64,000 bases of DNA from Billgrantia montanilacus (GTDB lineage: Bacteria > Pseudomonadota > Gammaproteobacteria > Pseudomonadales > Halomonadaceae): NCBI RefSeq assembly GCF_003336675.1, contig NZ_QPII01000019.1:1-64000 (forward strand). The letters are read 5' to 3'. The position numbers and the translations under genes are program-made. Of this stretch, positions 35,187-44,425 are shown in pieces. Position 1 is the stretch's first letter. The number at the start of each line of letters is the position of its first letter. The notes below the pieces were generated by a model that did not search any database, was not told where the DNA came from, and was given only the letters and a program-made list of their open reading frames with translations.

Positions 35187-35244
35187 TGCTGTGGCAGTCC
35201 CCGGGGATTGGTATCTCTGAGCCAATCCATCCTCCGGAGTGGCC

Positions 35245-35730
35245 ATGATGCAGAGACAGCACTCGAACACCTTCCCTTGGCTGGCCAGGTTGGTCGTCAC
35301 CGCTGTGGCTTTGGTACCAGTAAGTGTGCTGGGCCAAGCCCTCCTGAGTGATCTTCACCCCACTGCAAGGGGGGGATACACCGTGGAGATCTTCACGGTG
35401 GCCGGTGAACCCGTCACCAACGTGCCGTCAGGGGCTGCCGTCATCGAGCTCGATGCGCCGGCACGCCTTGATGCCGAGTTGTCCGAGGACCTTCCAGCCG
35501 AGGCGGATGCCGCCAAGGCTGTCATGCTCGAACGGATGCAGTCACCGGAGTGGGAGGACATCACTAAGCGGTACGCCGAGCAGCACATCGGCGTGACGCG
35601 CGCCTGGATGCTCGGCGTGGAGAGCGTCCCCGCCGTGGTCGTGGACAGCCAGTACGTCGTCTACGGTGAGCCCGATGTCAACGCCGCGCTCATCGAGATT
35701 CTGCGGGCTCGAGAGGAGGTGGCGCGATGA
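35245..35730 (+). CDS. ICE protein, TIGR03757 (PFL_4709) family
   Basis: The 161-residue product has a signal peptide (about residues 1-30) and the DUF1525/TIGR03757 body (YTVEIFTVAGEPVTNV, then GVTRAWMLGVESVPAVVVDSQYVVYG). This family is usually followed directly by the TraU-like gene, as here. It is periplasmic and would help assemble the mating channel. Confidence 0.87.
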   Translation: MMQRQHSNTFPWLARLVVTAVALVPVSVLGQALLSDLHPTARGGYTVEIFTVAGEPVTNVPSGAAVIELDAPARLDAELSEDLPAEADAAKAVMLERMQSPEWEDITKRYAEQHIGVTRAWMLGVESVPAVVVDSQYVVYGEPDVNAALIEILRAREEVAR

Positions 35731-36719
35731 TCGGCACGTATCCACCTCGCTGGCTGACGGCCGTGCTGGTGGCCGGTGTACTGGCTCTTCTGGGCAGCCA
35801 CGCACCCCAAAGCGCCAGAGCGACAAGCATCACAACCCCGGAGATCGTGGAGTCCGCGCTATCGACTGAGTGCCTCGACTACAGCGTCATAGGTATTTGC
35901 GTATGGCTACACTGCACTACCTTCGGCTGCAGCATCCGCACTTCCGTCAAGGTCCGTCACTATATTCCGGAGCTGGTGGTGTCCAGCTATGAGAACACCG
36001 GCGAGAACCCCTGGCGCGAAATCGCCATGGTGTCACCTCCCACCGGAGACGCCTTGGCAGGCGGCCAGAGCACTTCCGAGGCCCAGTCGGACATGCAGGA
36101 GCACCTGCGCTTCAAGAATGTCGATGCCATCGGTCACCCCGGGGTTGAGCTCTTCAACCAATTCGCCAGTGCCCTCGGGTACACCTGCTCAGGTGCCGCA
36201 CAGGCCTTCCAGCCCTACTTCATTTCGACGTTGGACGCCTTGGCGTGGCGCTCAGGCATCCCCGAGTCGGCCTATCCCGAGGCGCTGATCCCGGGCCGCC
36301 GGGAACTGGGGAAAATGGGTACGGATCTCTGGGGCAACATCTACCCGCGGAGCGGCTTCATCAACCAGGTACATGATTACAAGTCAGCTGCACTGATGGC
36401 CCAGCGCTCCGCCGACATCGTCACTCGCGAGGGCCAGCCCCACGTCTACCAGCCGCTGGTAAGTTCTGAGAGGGACGGTTACTGGCCACCGGGCCCCGTA
36501 GAGGAGGGGGACGATGACCACCGGTGGCAGCATCTGACGCCCAAGACGAGCCGGTCCTGCGTCGTGTGGCCCGACCGCAGTCCCGCCGACACCTATGCCG
36601 ATCGCCTCGATGAAGCCGGCGATTACGTCTTCGCCTTATGGGGGCGCTATCGCTGCTGCCAGCGGCGGGGACAGGAACTGCTTTACCACACCGGCGACTA
36701 TGCAAGGAGATCCCTATGA
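35727..36719 (+). CDS. ICE protein, TIGR03756 (PFL_4710) family, TraU-like
   Basis: The 330-residue protein has a signal region at residues 10-32 and a conserved Cys-rich body (STECLDYSVIGICVWLHCTTFGCS). TraU/TIGR03756 proteins act in mating-pair stabilisation in the periplasm. It overlaps both neighbours by 4 bp and is full length. Confidence 0.88.
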   Translation: MIGTYPPRWLTAVLVAGVLALLGSHAPQSARATSITTPEIVESALSTECLDYSVIGICVWLHCTTFGCSIRTSVKVRHYIPELVVSSYENTGENPWREIAMVSPPTGDALAGGQSTSEAQSDMQEHLRFKNVDAIGHPGVELFNQFASALGYTCSGAAQAFQPYFISTLDALAWRSGIPESAYPEALIPGRRELGKMGTDLWGNIYPRSGFINQVHDYKSAALMAQRSADIVTREGQPHVYQPLVSSERDGYWPPGPVEEGDDDHRWQHLTPKTSRSCVVWPDRSPADTYADRLDEAGDYVFALWGRYRCCQRRGQELLYHTGDYARRSL

Positions 36720-38149
36720 AGCGAACTGTCCTGAGTCCCATTTTGCCCGTGGCTGCGGCCATGGCCATGATCCTGGGGCAGGATGCCCAAGCCCAGTCCT
36801 TCGCCGATGATCTCTACTACGACATCGGCGGGGCCTCGCCATTCTCGATTTCGGCCGGTCGAGGTCACAATCCGTACAAGACGGGCATGGGCGTCCGTTG
36901 GAACATGAATTCCTCGTGCGGGAACTTCGACATCGGCGCGACGGTATCGAATCAGCTCAACGGCCTCACCAACGGCTTTCAGAATCTGATGGGCGAGGTC
37001 GTCCAGAACGCCCAAGGCGCCGTCGCACAGCTACCGGCCATGATCATCCAACGGGCCAACCCCGGTCTCTACGACCTGCTGTCCAATGGCGTCCTCCAGG
37101 GGCGCATGGACTTCGATAAGGGCAAATTATCGTGCCAACAGATGGCCGAGCGGATGGCCGACGCAGCGATGGGCGCGGGCCTGCACGAAATGGCAGTAGC
37201 AGAGAGTTGGCAAGATGCTGCGACAAGCAATGACGACGTCGTGGCAGCGCAAGAGCAGGTCGAGCGGTCCGGCGGAAACGGTGGCACGACCTGGGTTGGC
37301 GGCGAGAGGCGGGGCGGGAGCAATCAGGAACCTATCCGAGTCGTACAGGATGTTGCCACTGCTGGCTACAACCTGCTGCATGGGCGCGACGACGTCACGA
37401 GCAACGCCGCAGTCACCGGTGGTGGCGGTGGCTGGGGATCGGTGCCCACCGACGAGGGTGACTGGATTGGCGGCGGCAGTGGGTCAGGCGGGGGCGGGAG
37501 CGGCGAGTGCCAGGGGGGCATGTGCACCGTTTGGGGCAGTCCGGAAGACGCCGCCGAGTGGACCGTCGCTGTGATCGGTGAGGATGAGCTGCAGACTTGC
37601 GAAGACTGCGAAAAGCAGCGGTCCCAGGCCGGCACCGGGCTGATGCGTGAGCTTGAGAAAGAGCAGCGGGAAGTGCACGAGAAACTCGTGGCCCTAGTCG
37701 CCGGCAATGAGCCGCCCACCCCCGAGAACCTCCGAGAGGTGTCCGCGGGCGATGGGCTCACCGTGTCTCGTGGGGTGATCGAGTCGCTGCGCACGGATCC
37801 CCAATCAAGCTTCCTCGTGCATCGCCTTTCCAGCGAGATGGCACTGGCACGCACGTTGACCAAGGCCATCTGGGCAAGGCGGATGATGCTCGCCGGGATC
37901 AGTGAGCCGGGGATTGCCAACAACGATCCAGCCATGACGTCTATCGATCGCCGCGTTGCCTCTCTGGACCGCGACATAGATTCCCTGAAGTCCGAGATGG
38001 AGATCCGCAAGACCTTGGCCGGCAGTGCCGCAGGGACTGCATTGGAACGTGCCGCCAACCGTGCGGCGGGCTCCACCCGAGACGAGACAGCACGTCCGGG
38101 GGCAACCCTGGATAGCCGCGGCCGGCCGGTGAATGAGGTAGAAGAATGA
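36716..38149 (+). CDS. ICE protein, TIGR03755 (PFL_4711) family
   Basis: The 477-residue product has a signal peptide (about 26 residues). The family's N-terminal block (YYDIGGASPFSISAGRGHN) is followed by a Cys-containing region, a long Gly/Ser-rich linker (residues 175-265), and C-terminal helices. In F-like systems the corresponding position holds TraH-type mating-pair proteins. It overlaps both neighbours by 4 bp. Confidence 0.87.
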   Translation: MKRTVLSPILPVAAAMAMILGQDAQAQSFADDLYYDIGGASPFSISAGRGHNPYKTGMGVRWNMNSSCGNFDIGATVSNQLNGLTNGFQNLMGEVVQNAQGAVAQLPAMIIQRANPGLYDLLSNGVLQGRMDFDKGKLSCQQMAERMADAAMGAGLHEMAVAESWQDAATSNDDVVAAQEQVERSGGNGGTTWVGGERRGGSNQEPIRVVQDVATAGYNLLHGRDDVTSNAAVTGGGGGWGSVPTDEGDWIGGGSGSGGGGSGECQGGMCTVWGSPEDAAEWTVAVIGEDELQTCEDCEKQRSQAGTGLMRELEKEQREVHEKLVALVAGNEPPTPENLREVSAGDGLTVSRGVIESLRTDPQSSFLVHRLSSEMALARTLTKAIWARRMMLAGISEPGIANNDPAMTSIDRRVASLDRDIDSLKSEMEIRKTLAGSAAGTALERAANRAAGSTRDETARPGATLDSRGRPVNEVEE

Positions 38150-38526
38150 ACCGCTTCCGGCATGCTTGGTACGACCCGAGGCGTTGGCCATCGCTGGTGG
38201 TGTTTGTGGTTGCCCTAGTGGCTGTTGTCTTCCTCAGTGGTGTCATCGCCTCGATCGGTATCCGGTTGGCAGGCAGTCTCGCTGCCTGGCGAACCACTAT
38301 GGATACTGCTGCGCCACTACTGATGGGATGGCGATTGGTGTTCTATGGCGTGATCACTTGGCTATGGCTTCGTTACTGGAAGCCCCGCGTCCTGGCAAGA
38401 ATTGGCGGTGATCGAGACGGAGGCGTGCGAGCCCGCCACAAGCTCAATCGCATCGAACTCGTGTCGATAGGCTTCATCGTCGTCCTCGAGCTGATGAACG
38501 TAGCCAACTGGCTGGGAGGCATGTGA
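38146..38526 (+). CDS. Small ICE membrane protein
   Basis: The 126-residue protein has three hydrophobic segments (about residues 16-36, 55-80, 101-125) and a basic cytoplasmic loop. It is coupled by 4-bp overlap to TIGR03755 and by 1-bp overlap to the TraG-like gene, so it belongs to the mating-pair set. Its exact family is not recognised. Confidence 0.75.
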   Translation: MNRFRHAWYDPRRWPSLVVFVVALVAVVFLSGVIASIGIRLAGSLAAWRTTMDTAAPLLMGWRLVFYGVITWLWLRYWKPRVLARIGGDRDGGVRARHKLNRIELVSIGFIVVLELMNVANWLGGM

Positions 38527-40064
38527 TGGAGGGAGTGCTCACGGCGCCGCTGGTGGTTTTCGACTACCTCACCAATGCCCTGGTCATGCTTGGCTGGCTG
38601 ATCCATAACGCCATCTGGAACGTGATGACCAGTACCGCCCTGGCGGCGATACCGTTCATCGCGCTAATTGCTTCTGAGTGGTTCAAGGCTCGACAAGAGG
38701 GTGACGACGAGGGCAACAAGGGCGTCTTGACCATCAACCGCATCGAGACGCGGCTGTACGTCATGGTGCTTATCCTCCTGTTCACCTGCCAGCCGATTCT
38801 CCAGGTGCAACTAACCACGGTAGATGTGGACCAGCGGCGCAGCCAAGAGTGTGGCACGCGCCAATTCGCTGGCGGAGAGTGGGGAGAGTCGGCTCTCAGT
38901 GCAATCGATGGGGAGACAGCGAACATCCCCGTCTGGTGGGCATTCGTCCATGCCGTATCTCATGGCATGACCGGGGCGGCCATTACAGCCATTCCATGCA
39001 GTACCGACTTCCAGTCGATTCGCACCGAGCTGGACTTGAATTCTGTCGAGGATCCGGTGCTGAAACGCGAAGTCGGTGAATTCCAGTTGGCCTGTTTCGG
39101 GCCCGCCCGTAACAGGCTCTTCCAGGAGTACGGCAGCGTCGAGCCCTCTCGCGCCCACGATGTCGACTGGATCGGAAGCCGCTTCTTTCTGGATACCCCA
39201 GGCTACTACGACAGCTTTCATGCCGGTCGGCCGGTAACAGGCTTTCCCTATGACGCAGATCGGGACGTATCCCGGCCGAATACCGGCCCTGGTCAACCCG
39301 GCTACCCGACCTGCCGGGAGTGGTGGTCGTCGTCCGACGTCGGCCTGCGAGCGAGACTGCACGACCAGGTTGATTCGGGGTTCTGGGACAGCTTCCGCAG
39401 CGTGTTCACCAGTAACGAAGCCGAGGACTACGTGATCCGGCGGATGGTTAGCCCAAGATCGGGGGCTGCAAGTGGGAACCTTGACCAGGCCGTTGTTGGC
39501 TACCGGGACCTGGGTGGAGGCGGCCGAGCCGGCTTCTGGGATTCTATTGTGACGGGGGCAGGCGCTATTGGTGGTGGTTTGTCTATTCTGCCGTTCTCGG
39601 CGGGGATGGACATGCTGAAACAGGCGCTGCCCATGGTTCAGGCGATCCTGGTGATGGCCTTGGTGATCTGCCTGCCATTCGTGATGGTGATCTCGGGCTA
39701 TTCCTACAGGGCGGTGGGTATGGCCACCTTCGGGCTATTCGGAACCTGGTTCCTGACGTTCTGGTGGGAGCTGGCGAGATGGATCGATTCGAAGCTGATC
39801 GATCTGATCTATAACAGCGATGCGGCCAAGATGAGCTGGATGGCCGCCGCCAACAATGCCTACGACAAGCTGGTGTTGCAGTTCGTCGAGGGAATGATGT
39901 TCCTGGTGCTGCCGGCGATCTGGCTAGGGGTGCTGGGTTGGGCAGGGATGAGAGTGGGTGAAGCAGTTGGCTCTTCGGTAAAAGGTGGGGCCGGAGATGC
40001 TCAAGGAGCTGGGAAGAAGGGAGGGGACAAGACACAGTCCACGGCTTCCGGAGGGAAGATCTAG
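38526..40064 (+). CDS. Conjugal transfer protein, TraG N-terminal-like
   Basis: The 512-residue integral membrane protein resembles the TraG-like family that follows TIGR03755 in these ICEs. There are N-terminal helices (VLMLGWLIHNAIWNVM, ALAAIPFIALIASEW), a periplasmic loop with conserved cysteines, and C-terminal helices (MVQAILVMALVICLPFVMVI and on). It probably acts in mating-pair stabilisation or entry exclusion. It ends the transfer block, directly before a strong hairpin. Confidence 0.87.
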   Translation: MEGVLTAPLVVFDYLTNALVMLGWLIHNAIWNVMTSTALAAIPFIALIASEWFKARQEGDDEGNKGVLTINRIETRLYVMVLILLFTCQPILQVQLTTVDVDQRRSQECGTRQFAGGEWGESALSAIDGETANIPVWWAFVHAVSHGMTGAAITAIPCSTDFQSIRTELDLNSVEDPVLKREVGEFQLACFGPARNRLFQEYGSVEPSRAHDVDWIGSRFFLDTPGYYDSFHAGRPVTGFPYDADRDVSRPNTGPGQPGYPTCREWWSSSDVGLRARLHDQVDSGFWDSFRSVFTSNEAEDYVIRRMVSPRSGAASGNLDQAVVGYRDLGGGGRAGFWDSIVTGAGAIGGGLSILPFSAGMDMLKQALPMVQAILVMALVICLPFVMVISGYSYRAVGMATFGLFGTWFLTFWWELARWIDSKLIDLIYNSDAAKMSWMAAANNAYDKLVLQFVEGMMFLVLPAIWLGVLGWAGMRVGEAVGSSVKGGAGDAQGAGKKGGDKTQSTASGGKI

Positions 40065-40076
40065 TACGGAGTCGAT

Positions 40077-40100
40077 TAGGGCCAGCCTATGCTGGCCCTA
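40077..40100. terminator. Two-way terminator closing the transfer block
   Basis: Perfect 10-bp stem tagggccagc / gctggcccta with a 4-nt loop, 12 bp after the TraG-like stop and overlapping the stop of the minus-strand gene. Its position between convergent genes suits a two-way terminator, although no long T-tract follows. Confidence 0.7.
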
Positions 40101-40478
40101 GTCATCATCTGGACCAGGCATTCGAAACCCACCTTGGTAGTAGCCATAACCATCCGCACCCCATCTCCATCCATCTTCGAACAGCTCAGCCTCCTCTTCC
40201 TCGCTGCCGGAGGAGGATTCGGCAGCATTCTGCAAGATGCCTTGGGTGACACCAGCGGCAAGTGCCAAGCTTCCACCTAGCAGTTTGCCCCCTAGGCTGC
40301 CAGCACGCTTCCATCCATCAACGGTGGATGCTGCCTTGGCGGTGGAGCGGACAGTGGTAGATGCGGACTCGCCCAGGATCTTGAGAGACTCTGCAGCGGA
40401 GGCTTGGGTATGCCAGCCGTCAGACCAGCCATCACCAGCTTTATGGGAATGCTCAGGGCGAAGGGGCTTATGACTCAT
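40098..40478 (-). CDS. Hypothetical protein, convergent with the transfer operon
   Basis: The 126-residue protein was started at ATG 40478 because a gcgaggag site lies just upstream. It has a Gly/Ala-rich hydrophobic stretch (GGKLLGGSLALAAGV) and an acidic tail (SGSEEEEAEL). No family is recognised. The opposite orientation places it outside the transfer operon. Confidence 0.62.
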   Translation of the reverse strand: MSHKPLRPEHSHKAGDGWSDGWHTQASAAESLKILGESASTTVRSTAKAASTVDGWKRAGSLGGKLLGGSLALAAGVTQGILQNAAESSSGSEEEEAELFEDGWRWGADGYGYYQGGFRMPGPDDD

Positions 40479-40863
40479 GTTGAACTCCTCGCACACAGTT
40501 ACAGCTACAACATGGCGGTTTGCTTGTGGGCCATACGTCGCGTTCATGCTCCTCTCGCTGGGCAGGCACGACGCATGCCAGGTGCCGAATATTCCACCCT
40601 CAGGGTAGCACGAAACCCTATTTTAGCGACGCCTTGGCCGGCAACGGAACCGGGTAGATGCTTGGCCATTAGAGGTCTGCATGGATATGCCAGCGTCCAT
40701 CTTGGCAGGAGCTAGAAATGCCTGTAGAGGCAAAGCACTAGCTTTAAGTTAACTTATGAGCAACGATGGTAACGCTGGGTTACAGGGAGATGCCTGGTGA
40801 GGCCAGGCATTGAGGCGCTGTTGTACGAATTAGAGCGCTGCAGCTCTCTATTAATCCAGGGGT
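40479..40863. other. Gap of about 385 bp with a hairpin
   Basis: No gene is seen. A perfect 8-bp stem atgcctgg/ccaggcat (5-nt loop, 40790-40810) lies before the nuclease-like gene, without a T-tract. The left part holds the upstream region of the minus-strand gene. Confidence 0.5.
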
Positions 40864-41889
40864 ATGGTCTTGTCCATGACACCAGAAATTTGGCTACGTC
40901 TGAACGCAGCGAAGCTCGGCAGTCCCTTCGAGGGGATGTTCATCAAGCAGGTCCTCGCCCATCTCCCCGGTGTCGATTTTGCCCACCTGCAGGCGCAGGC
41001 ACCCTTCCAAGACATCGATGGACGTCAGCGCTATTGTGACTTCTCTTACGAGGTACCGGGTCACTTCAAACTAGCCATCGAGATCGATGGTTTTGACAAG
41101 CGTGGCACCGGTACCGGCATGACTCATGAGGATTTTGTGGACTGGCAACGGCGACATGCTGCCCTGGTCAGTCAGGGGTGGGATGTCTTGCGCATCGCCA
41201 ACCGTGACGTGCGTGACCACCCTCAAAGATGCTTGCAGTACCTCACGCTGATCATGAAGCAGTCTCAACTGGGGCAGCTCAACCGTGCAGATCAGGGCTC
41301 ACTAGGAGAGCTTCAGAGATCCCTCCAAGGAGCCCAAGCGGCGCAGGAGAGCGCAAAAGCTAAAGGCGAGAGCCTAGAAGGAGCTTTGCTTGAAGCACAC
41401 AAACACGTCGAAACCCTCAACAATGAGACCCGAACATTGAAAACGTCCGTCTGGGCTTTTGCCTTCGTACTTGTTGCTGCCTTAGGCATCTTCACTTTTA
41501 AGGACGTCCTTCTCAACCGAGAGCAGACGACGACCTTGATGCCTCGGGCTTATTCATCAGCGGGAGGTGATAGCTGCGCCAATCCGATCAGTTGGGAGGA
41601 GGCTGGCCAGCATGTGGGCCAGAGGAAGGCACTAATGGGGCCTGTAGTACAATTCACCACACGCGAGAGCGTGAGTGGCAGCCCCACTTTCATCACTCTG
41701 GGCGTCGCTTACCCTGATCCGGCGCGTTTTACCTTGGTGATCTGGGGGAATGACCGAAGCAAATTCCAGTCAATCCTCTCACATGGCAACGATTTGCTGA
41801 GTCGAAAGGTCTGTGCCGTAGGAGTAATCGGCGAGTACCGGGGCCAACCTCAGATCATCCTCTCTGAGCCTGATCAGGTTGCGTTCTGA
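40864..41889 (+). CDS. Nuclease-like, membrane-anchored protein with OB-like C-terminus
   Basis: The 341-residue protein appears to have four parts. An N-terminal PD-(D/E)XK-like region spans residues 20-130: D59 in YCDFSYE, then LAIEIDG with E73 and D75. A coiled coil covers about 135-190. One membrane helix is at residues 195-213. The C-terminal region (about 230-341) contains RKALMGPVVQFTTRES and VCAVGVIGEYRGQPQIIL, an order seen in small OB-fold nucleic-acid-binding domains. The assembly is unusual. It could be a phage-defence or DNA-entry nuclease tethered at the membrane. Start ATG 40864 is weakly supported; 40876 is an alternative. Confidence 0.65.
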   Translation: MVLSMTPEIWLRLNAAKLGSPFEGMFIKQVLAHLPGVDFAHLQAQAPFQDIDGRQRYCDFSYEVPGHFKLAIEIDGFDKRGTGTGMTHEDFVDWQRRHAALVSQGWDVLRIANRDVRDHPQRCLQYLTLIMKQSQLGQLNRADQGSLGELQRSLQGAQAAQESAKAKGESLEGALLEAHKHVETLNNETRTLKTSVWAFAFVLVAALGIFTFKDVLLNREQTTTLMPRAYSSAGGDSCANPISWEEAGQHVGQRKALMGPVVQFTTRESVSGSPTFITLGVAYPDPARFTLVIWGNDRSKFQSILSHGNDLLSRKVCAVGVIGEYRGQPQIILSEPDQVAF

Positions 41890-42406
41890 TCCTGATGGAA
41901 GTGCCGCTAGCTTGGAAGTTTCATGAGTGCCGCCTGTCGTCGTCCTGTGGCTCTTGAGTCCACGGACAGGCCCCGTACCCCGCCAGACTGAGGATCCTGT
42001 TGATCGAAAAATTTACCCAGAGGGAAAGGGAAAAAGCCCAAAGGAGTAATGGAATGGGTAAGCCAAGGGGAAGGGGCTTACCCGGAAAGGCAGGGTGAGG
42101 AGAATTGGAGAGAAAACCTAAAGGGCTGAATGGACAAAGGGCTGCTCCAGTCCTTCATGCTGCTTCTGCCCAGAACTGCTTCATCTGGTGGCACGAACTA
42201 CATGCTTCGATCAGTCGCTATCTCACTCATTTTTGTTTTCCTGAGTTCAAGAAATAAGCGCAGCACCTGCGGTGCTCACCGCTCTGTAACCGAATACTCT
42301 ACAACTCCCATACCATAACCTTCCGAGCATGATAACGAAGATTAGTGCACGGTGGTAGTTGCCACTAATAACCCAGAAGTGGTTGCCAGTTTGGAGTTTA
42401 ACATAT
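41890..42406. other. Gap of about 520 bp with two hairpins
   Basis: No gene is convincing. A perfect 9-bp stem gggtaagcc/ggcttaccc (10-nt loop, 42056-42083) lies in a purine-rich stretch, and a smaller agcacc-tgc-ggtgct hairpin is at 42262-42276. A 62-codon open frame at 42130-42318 has no clear ribosome site and is left out. Either hairpin could end a transcript. Confidence 0.5.
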
Positions 42407-43594
42407 TTAATAATTATATCCGAATGGATAGAAATTGCTATCTATATTGGTCATCGCCGGATTGCACGAATCATCTAGTTTTATGCCGTCACGGTAGATC
42501 TCGCATTTCACTATGTCACCTGCCGACCAGTCAATAAGGGCATAATAGTTATCAGCATTAAAATAATGCTTCTCAGGCCCCTCCTTATAGATATGGCCGC
42601 CTTTGCTCACACCATTGACTTCGCTTAAAAACTCCATGTCAGGATGGGTTCTGATAACCCTAACAGCATCAATGACGACACCTTTGTCCCAATTCACCCT
42701 GAACTCAAGATCCCCGTTTCTGTAAAACCGCTCCTCGACACCATCTTTAACAAAATCTTGGAAATAATTAGATGGATCGGGCTCGCCCGCCAGAACCCGA
42801 GTCACCTGACGATACACGCTCCCGTCTGAGTTGTAAGCAACGGAATGTTCATAAGTTTGTTTGCCTTCAATATACTTTGCGCTCACATGGGATTCGCCAA
42901 ACTCATTATAAGAAATCACATCTCCATGTTGACGTCCGTTAGCATAATTAGTTATTTTATTAATAGATCCGTCGGGATTATAGTTGATATATTCACCGTG
43001 TCTTTCTCCATTTAGGTAATGAACCAAAAGATGAACATGACCAAAATCATAGCTACCTTGGAAACCCGTTTTTTTTCCGTTTTCGAAAACCAGGTCCGTC
43101 AGCACATCGCCATCAGATAGCCACTCTTTGTATTCGCCGTCAAGTTGGCCATTTGTGTAATTGGTCATCTTGATCAGCTGGCCATTTACAGGGTTAAATT
43201 CAGTAAATTCACCATCCTTTTTGCCATTCCTGTATTCTGACTGAGAAATAAGTTGATCATTGCTGGGATTCCATACTTTCAGAACGCCATCTAATTGACC
43301 TGCCAGGGTGTTACCAGAAGCCACTCTTTCCCCGGCGTTATTGCTGCAATCGAAGGAGCCGCTCGGCATGCCTTTTTCCATTTCAAGCCGGCAAGAACCA
43401 ACCGTCATGACGCCAAGAAAATTCATGGGGTAATCAGTAACAATACCCGAAAAAGGATCATTTTCCTGGTATTTATAAGACAAGCCGTTATAAGTCTCTA
43501 GTTGCCTGTAGGATATCTCCTCCTGGGTGCATCCAGACAACAGGAAAACCACGGCCGCAAATGGCAAGAAAAAAGCGAATCGAATACCTTTCAT
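42407..43594 (-). CDS. MORN/YwqK-type repeat lipoprotein, AT-rich cargo
   Basis: The 395-residue product has a lipoprotein signal (FLLSGCTQE, Cys near residue 22). The body is made of YwqK/MORN-variant repeats: G-x-L-D-G-x-K/Y-K-x-W/E units such as GQLDGEYKEWL, KKDGEFTEFN, ERHGEYINYN and RQHGDVISYN, over about residues 100-260. Families with such repeats include membrane-associated proteins and proteins annotated as immunity or antitoxin-like, but the role here is unknown. AT-rich codons indicate cargo. It is transcribed away from the transfer block. Confidence 0.78.
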   Translation of the reverse strand: MKGIRFAFFLPFAAVVFLLSGCTQEEISYRQLETYNGLSYKYQENDPFSGIVTDYPMNFLGVMTVGSCRLEMEKGMPSGSFDCSNNAGERVASGNTLAGQLDGVLKVWNPSNDQLISQSEYRNGKKDGEFTEFNPVNGQLIKMTNYTNGQLDGEYKEWLSDGDVLTDLVFENGKKTGFQGSYDFGHVHLLVHYLNGERHGEYINYNPDGSINKITNYANGRQHGDVISYNEFGESHVSAKYIEGKQTYEHSVAYNSDGSVYRQVTRVLAGEPDPSNYFQDFVKDGVEERFYRNGDLEFRVNWDKGVVIDAVRVIRTHPDMEFLSEVNGVSKGGHIYKEGPEKHYFNADNYYALIDWSAGDIVKCEIYRDGIKLDDSCNPAMTNIDSNFYPFGYNY

Positions 43595-44009
43595 TTGATC
43601 TCTCTAAAAAGTCATATATCGCTAATATCGACACTGAGGGCTAGATCTTTAGGGTCGTTAGCTTTTTTTTCAGCTTAATTCACTTCACTGGCGGTGCCTG
43701 GTCTAGAGGGTTAGTGATTGCTAACTAGCTGCGCCCCGGCTCGCCGATATTGCGAAGCACTACACACCTCATGGTTTGCGGACCGAAGGTAAAAAAGGTA
43801 GCGCTTCGTCATATGGGCCAGAGAGTGGCGTCCTGCACAAGTCTCGGTTGTTGGCTTTGCCCTTGGCCCAGGCAGGGCGATACTCCCCATCACAGATCGA
43901 GCTGCTCGAGTGGGGTGTCATGCGTCGACTTGCGGATCTCTGTAATCTAGGCTTTGTACGAAAAGTCGAATTTGCTAATGTCACTATGCCGAAGCAGCAT
44001 GGGTGAGGT
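43595..44009. other. Gap of about 415 bp before the IS5 relic
   Basis: No intact gene. Open frames here (e.g. a 76-codon frame at 43776-44006) show no recognisable family. The right part (ggctttgtacgaaaagtcg, just before the transposase relic) may be the outer end of the degraded IS. Confidence 0.4.
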
Positions 44010-44196
44010 ATGGAAGGACGCTACGAGCTCTCCGACCATAGTTGGTCGCTGGTCAAGGACATCGTCTCTGCCCCCCCTGGAGATGGGCCGGCTAAGGCGG
44101 GATGATCGACAGGTGTTGAACGGCACCTTCGATGCGGTGCTGGCACGTCTCCAGCTCAAGCTTCGTGAGGATGGCCTGATGGGCTCAACCTTACTC
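44010..44196 (+). pseudogene. IS5-family transposase remnant with internal deletion
   Basis: The frame starting at ATG 44010 reads MEGRYELSDHSWSLVKDIVS, typical of the N-terminus of IS5-family (DUF4096) transposases. After a frameshift it continues as EMGRLRRDDRQVLNG, then TFDAVLARLQLKLREDGLM. The segment between 'VLNG' and 'TFDAVL' in intact relatives is missing here, and the DDE catalytic part is absent. It is a clear relic between the cargo and the restriction-related genes. Confidence 0.7.
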
Positions 44197-44203
44197 TGGC
44201 TGA

Positions 44204-44425
44204 CATCTTGGCTGCCGTTACGCCTCTACGCCCAAGATCAACCTGGATTTTTTGCGGCCCAAATTCGAGAGCAACGTAGAAAGAGACGCTCTCAAGCAGG
44301 AGGCCTTGCGGGCGTTTGGGTGGCGAGTCTTGATCGTCTGGGAGTATGTGATGCAGGATCTCATAACGCTGGCAGCTCGGCTGCAGCGGGAGTTCGATCT
44401 GTCACCTGTTGAGCCATCCCCTTAA
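44204..44425 (+). pseudogene. vsr-like DNA mismatch endonuclease, truncated
   Basis: One frame reads STPKINLDFLRPKFESNVERD, then QEALRAFGWRVLIVWEYVMQD and on to TAA 44423-44425. This matches the C-terminal half of Vsr-type short-patch repair endonucleases. The N-terminal half with the catalytic Asp is missing, lost where the IS5 relic ends. It overlaps the end of the minus-strand methyltransferase. An intact vsr-like gene exists at 46.1 kb. Confidence 0.65.

Noticed and set aside
42130..42318. A 62-codon plus-strand frame with a hydrophobic middle
   Set aside because: No clear ribosome site, no family, and it overlaps a hairpin-rich gap. Not supported as a gene.
43776..44006. A 76-codon frame ending just before the IS5 relic
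   Set aside because: No recognised domain. The composition suggests degraded flanking DNA, possibly the IS end, rather than a working gene.
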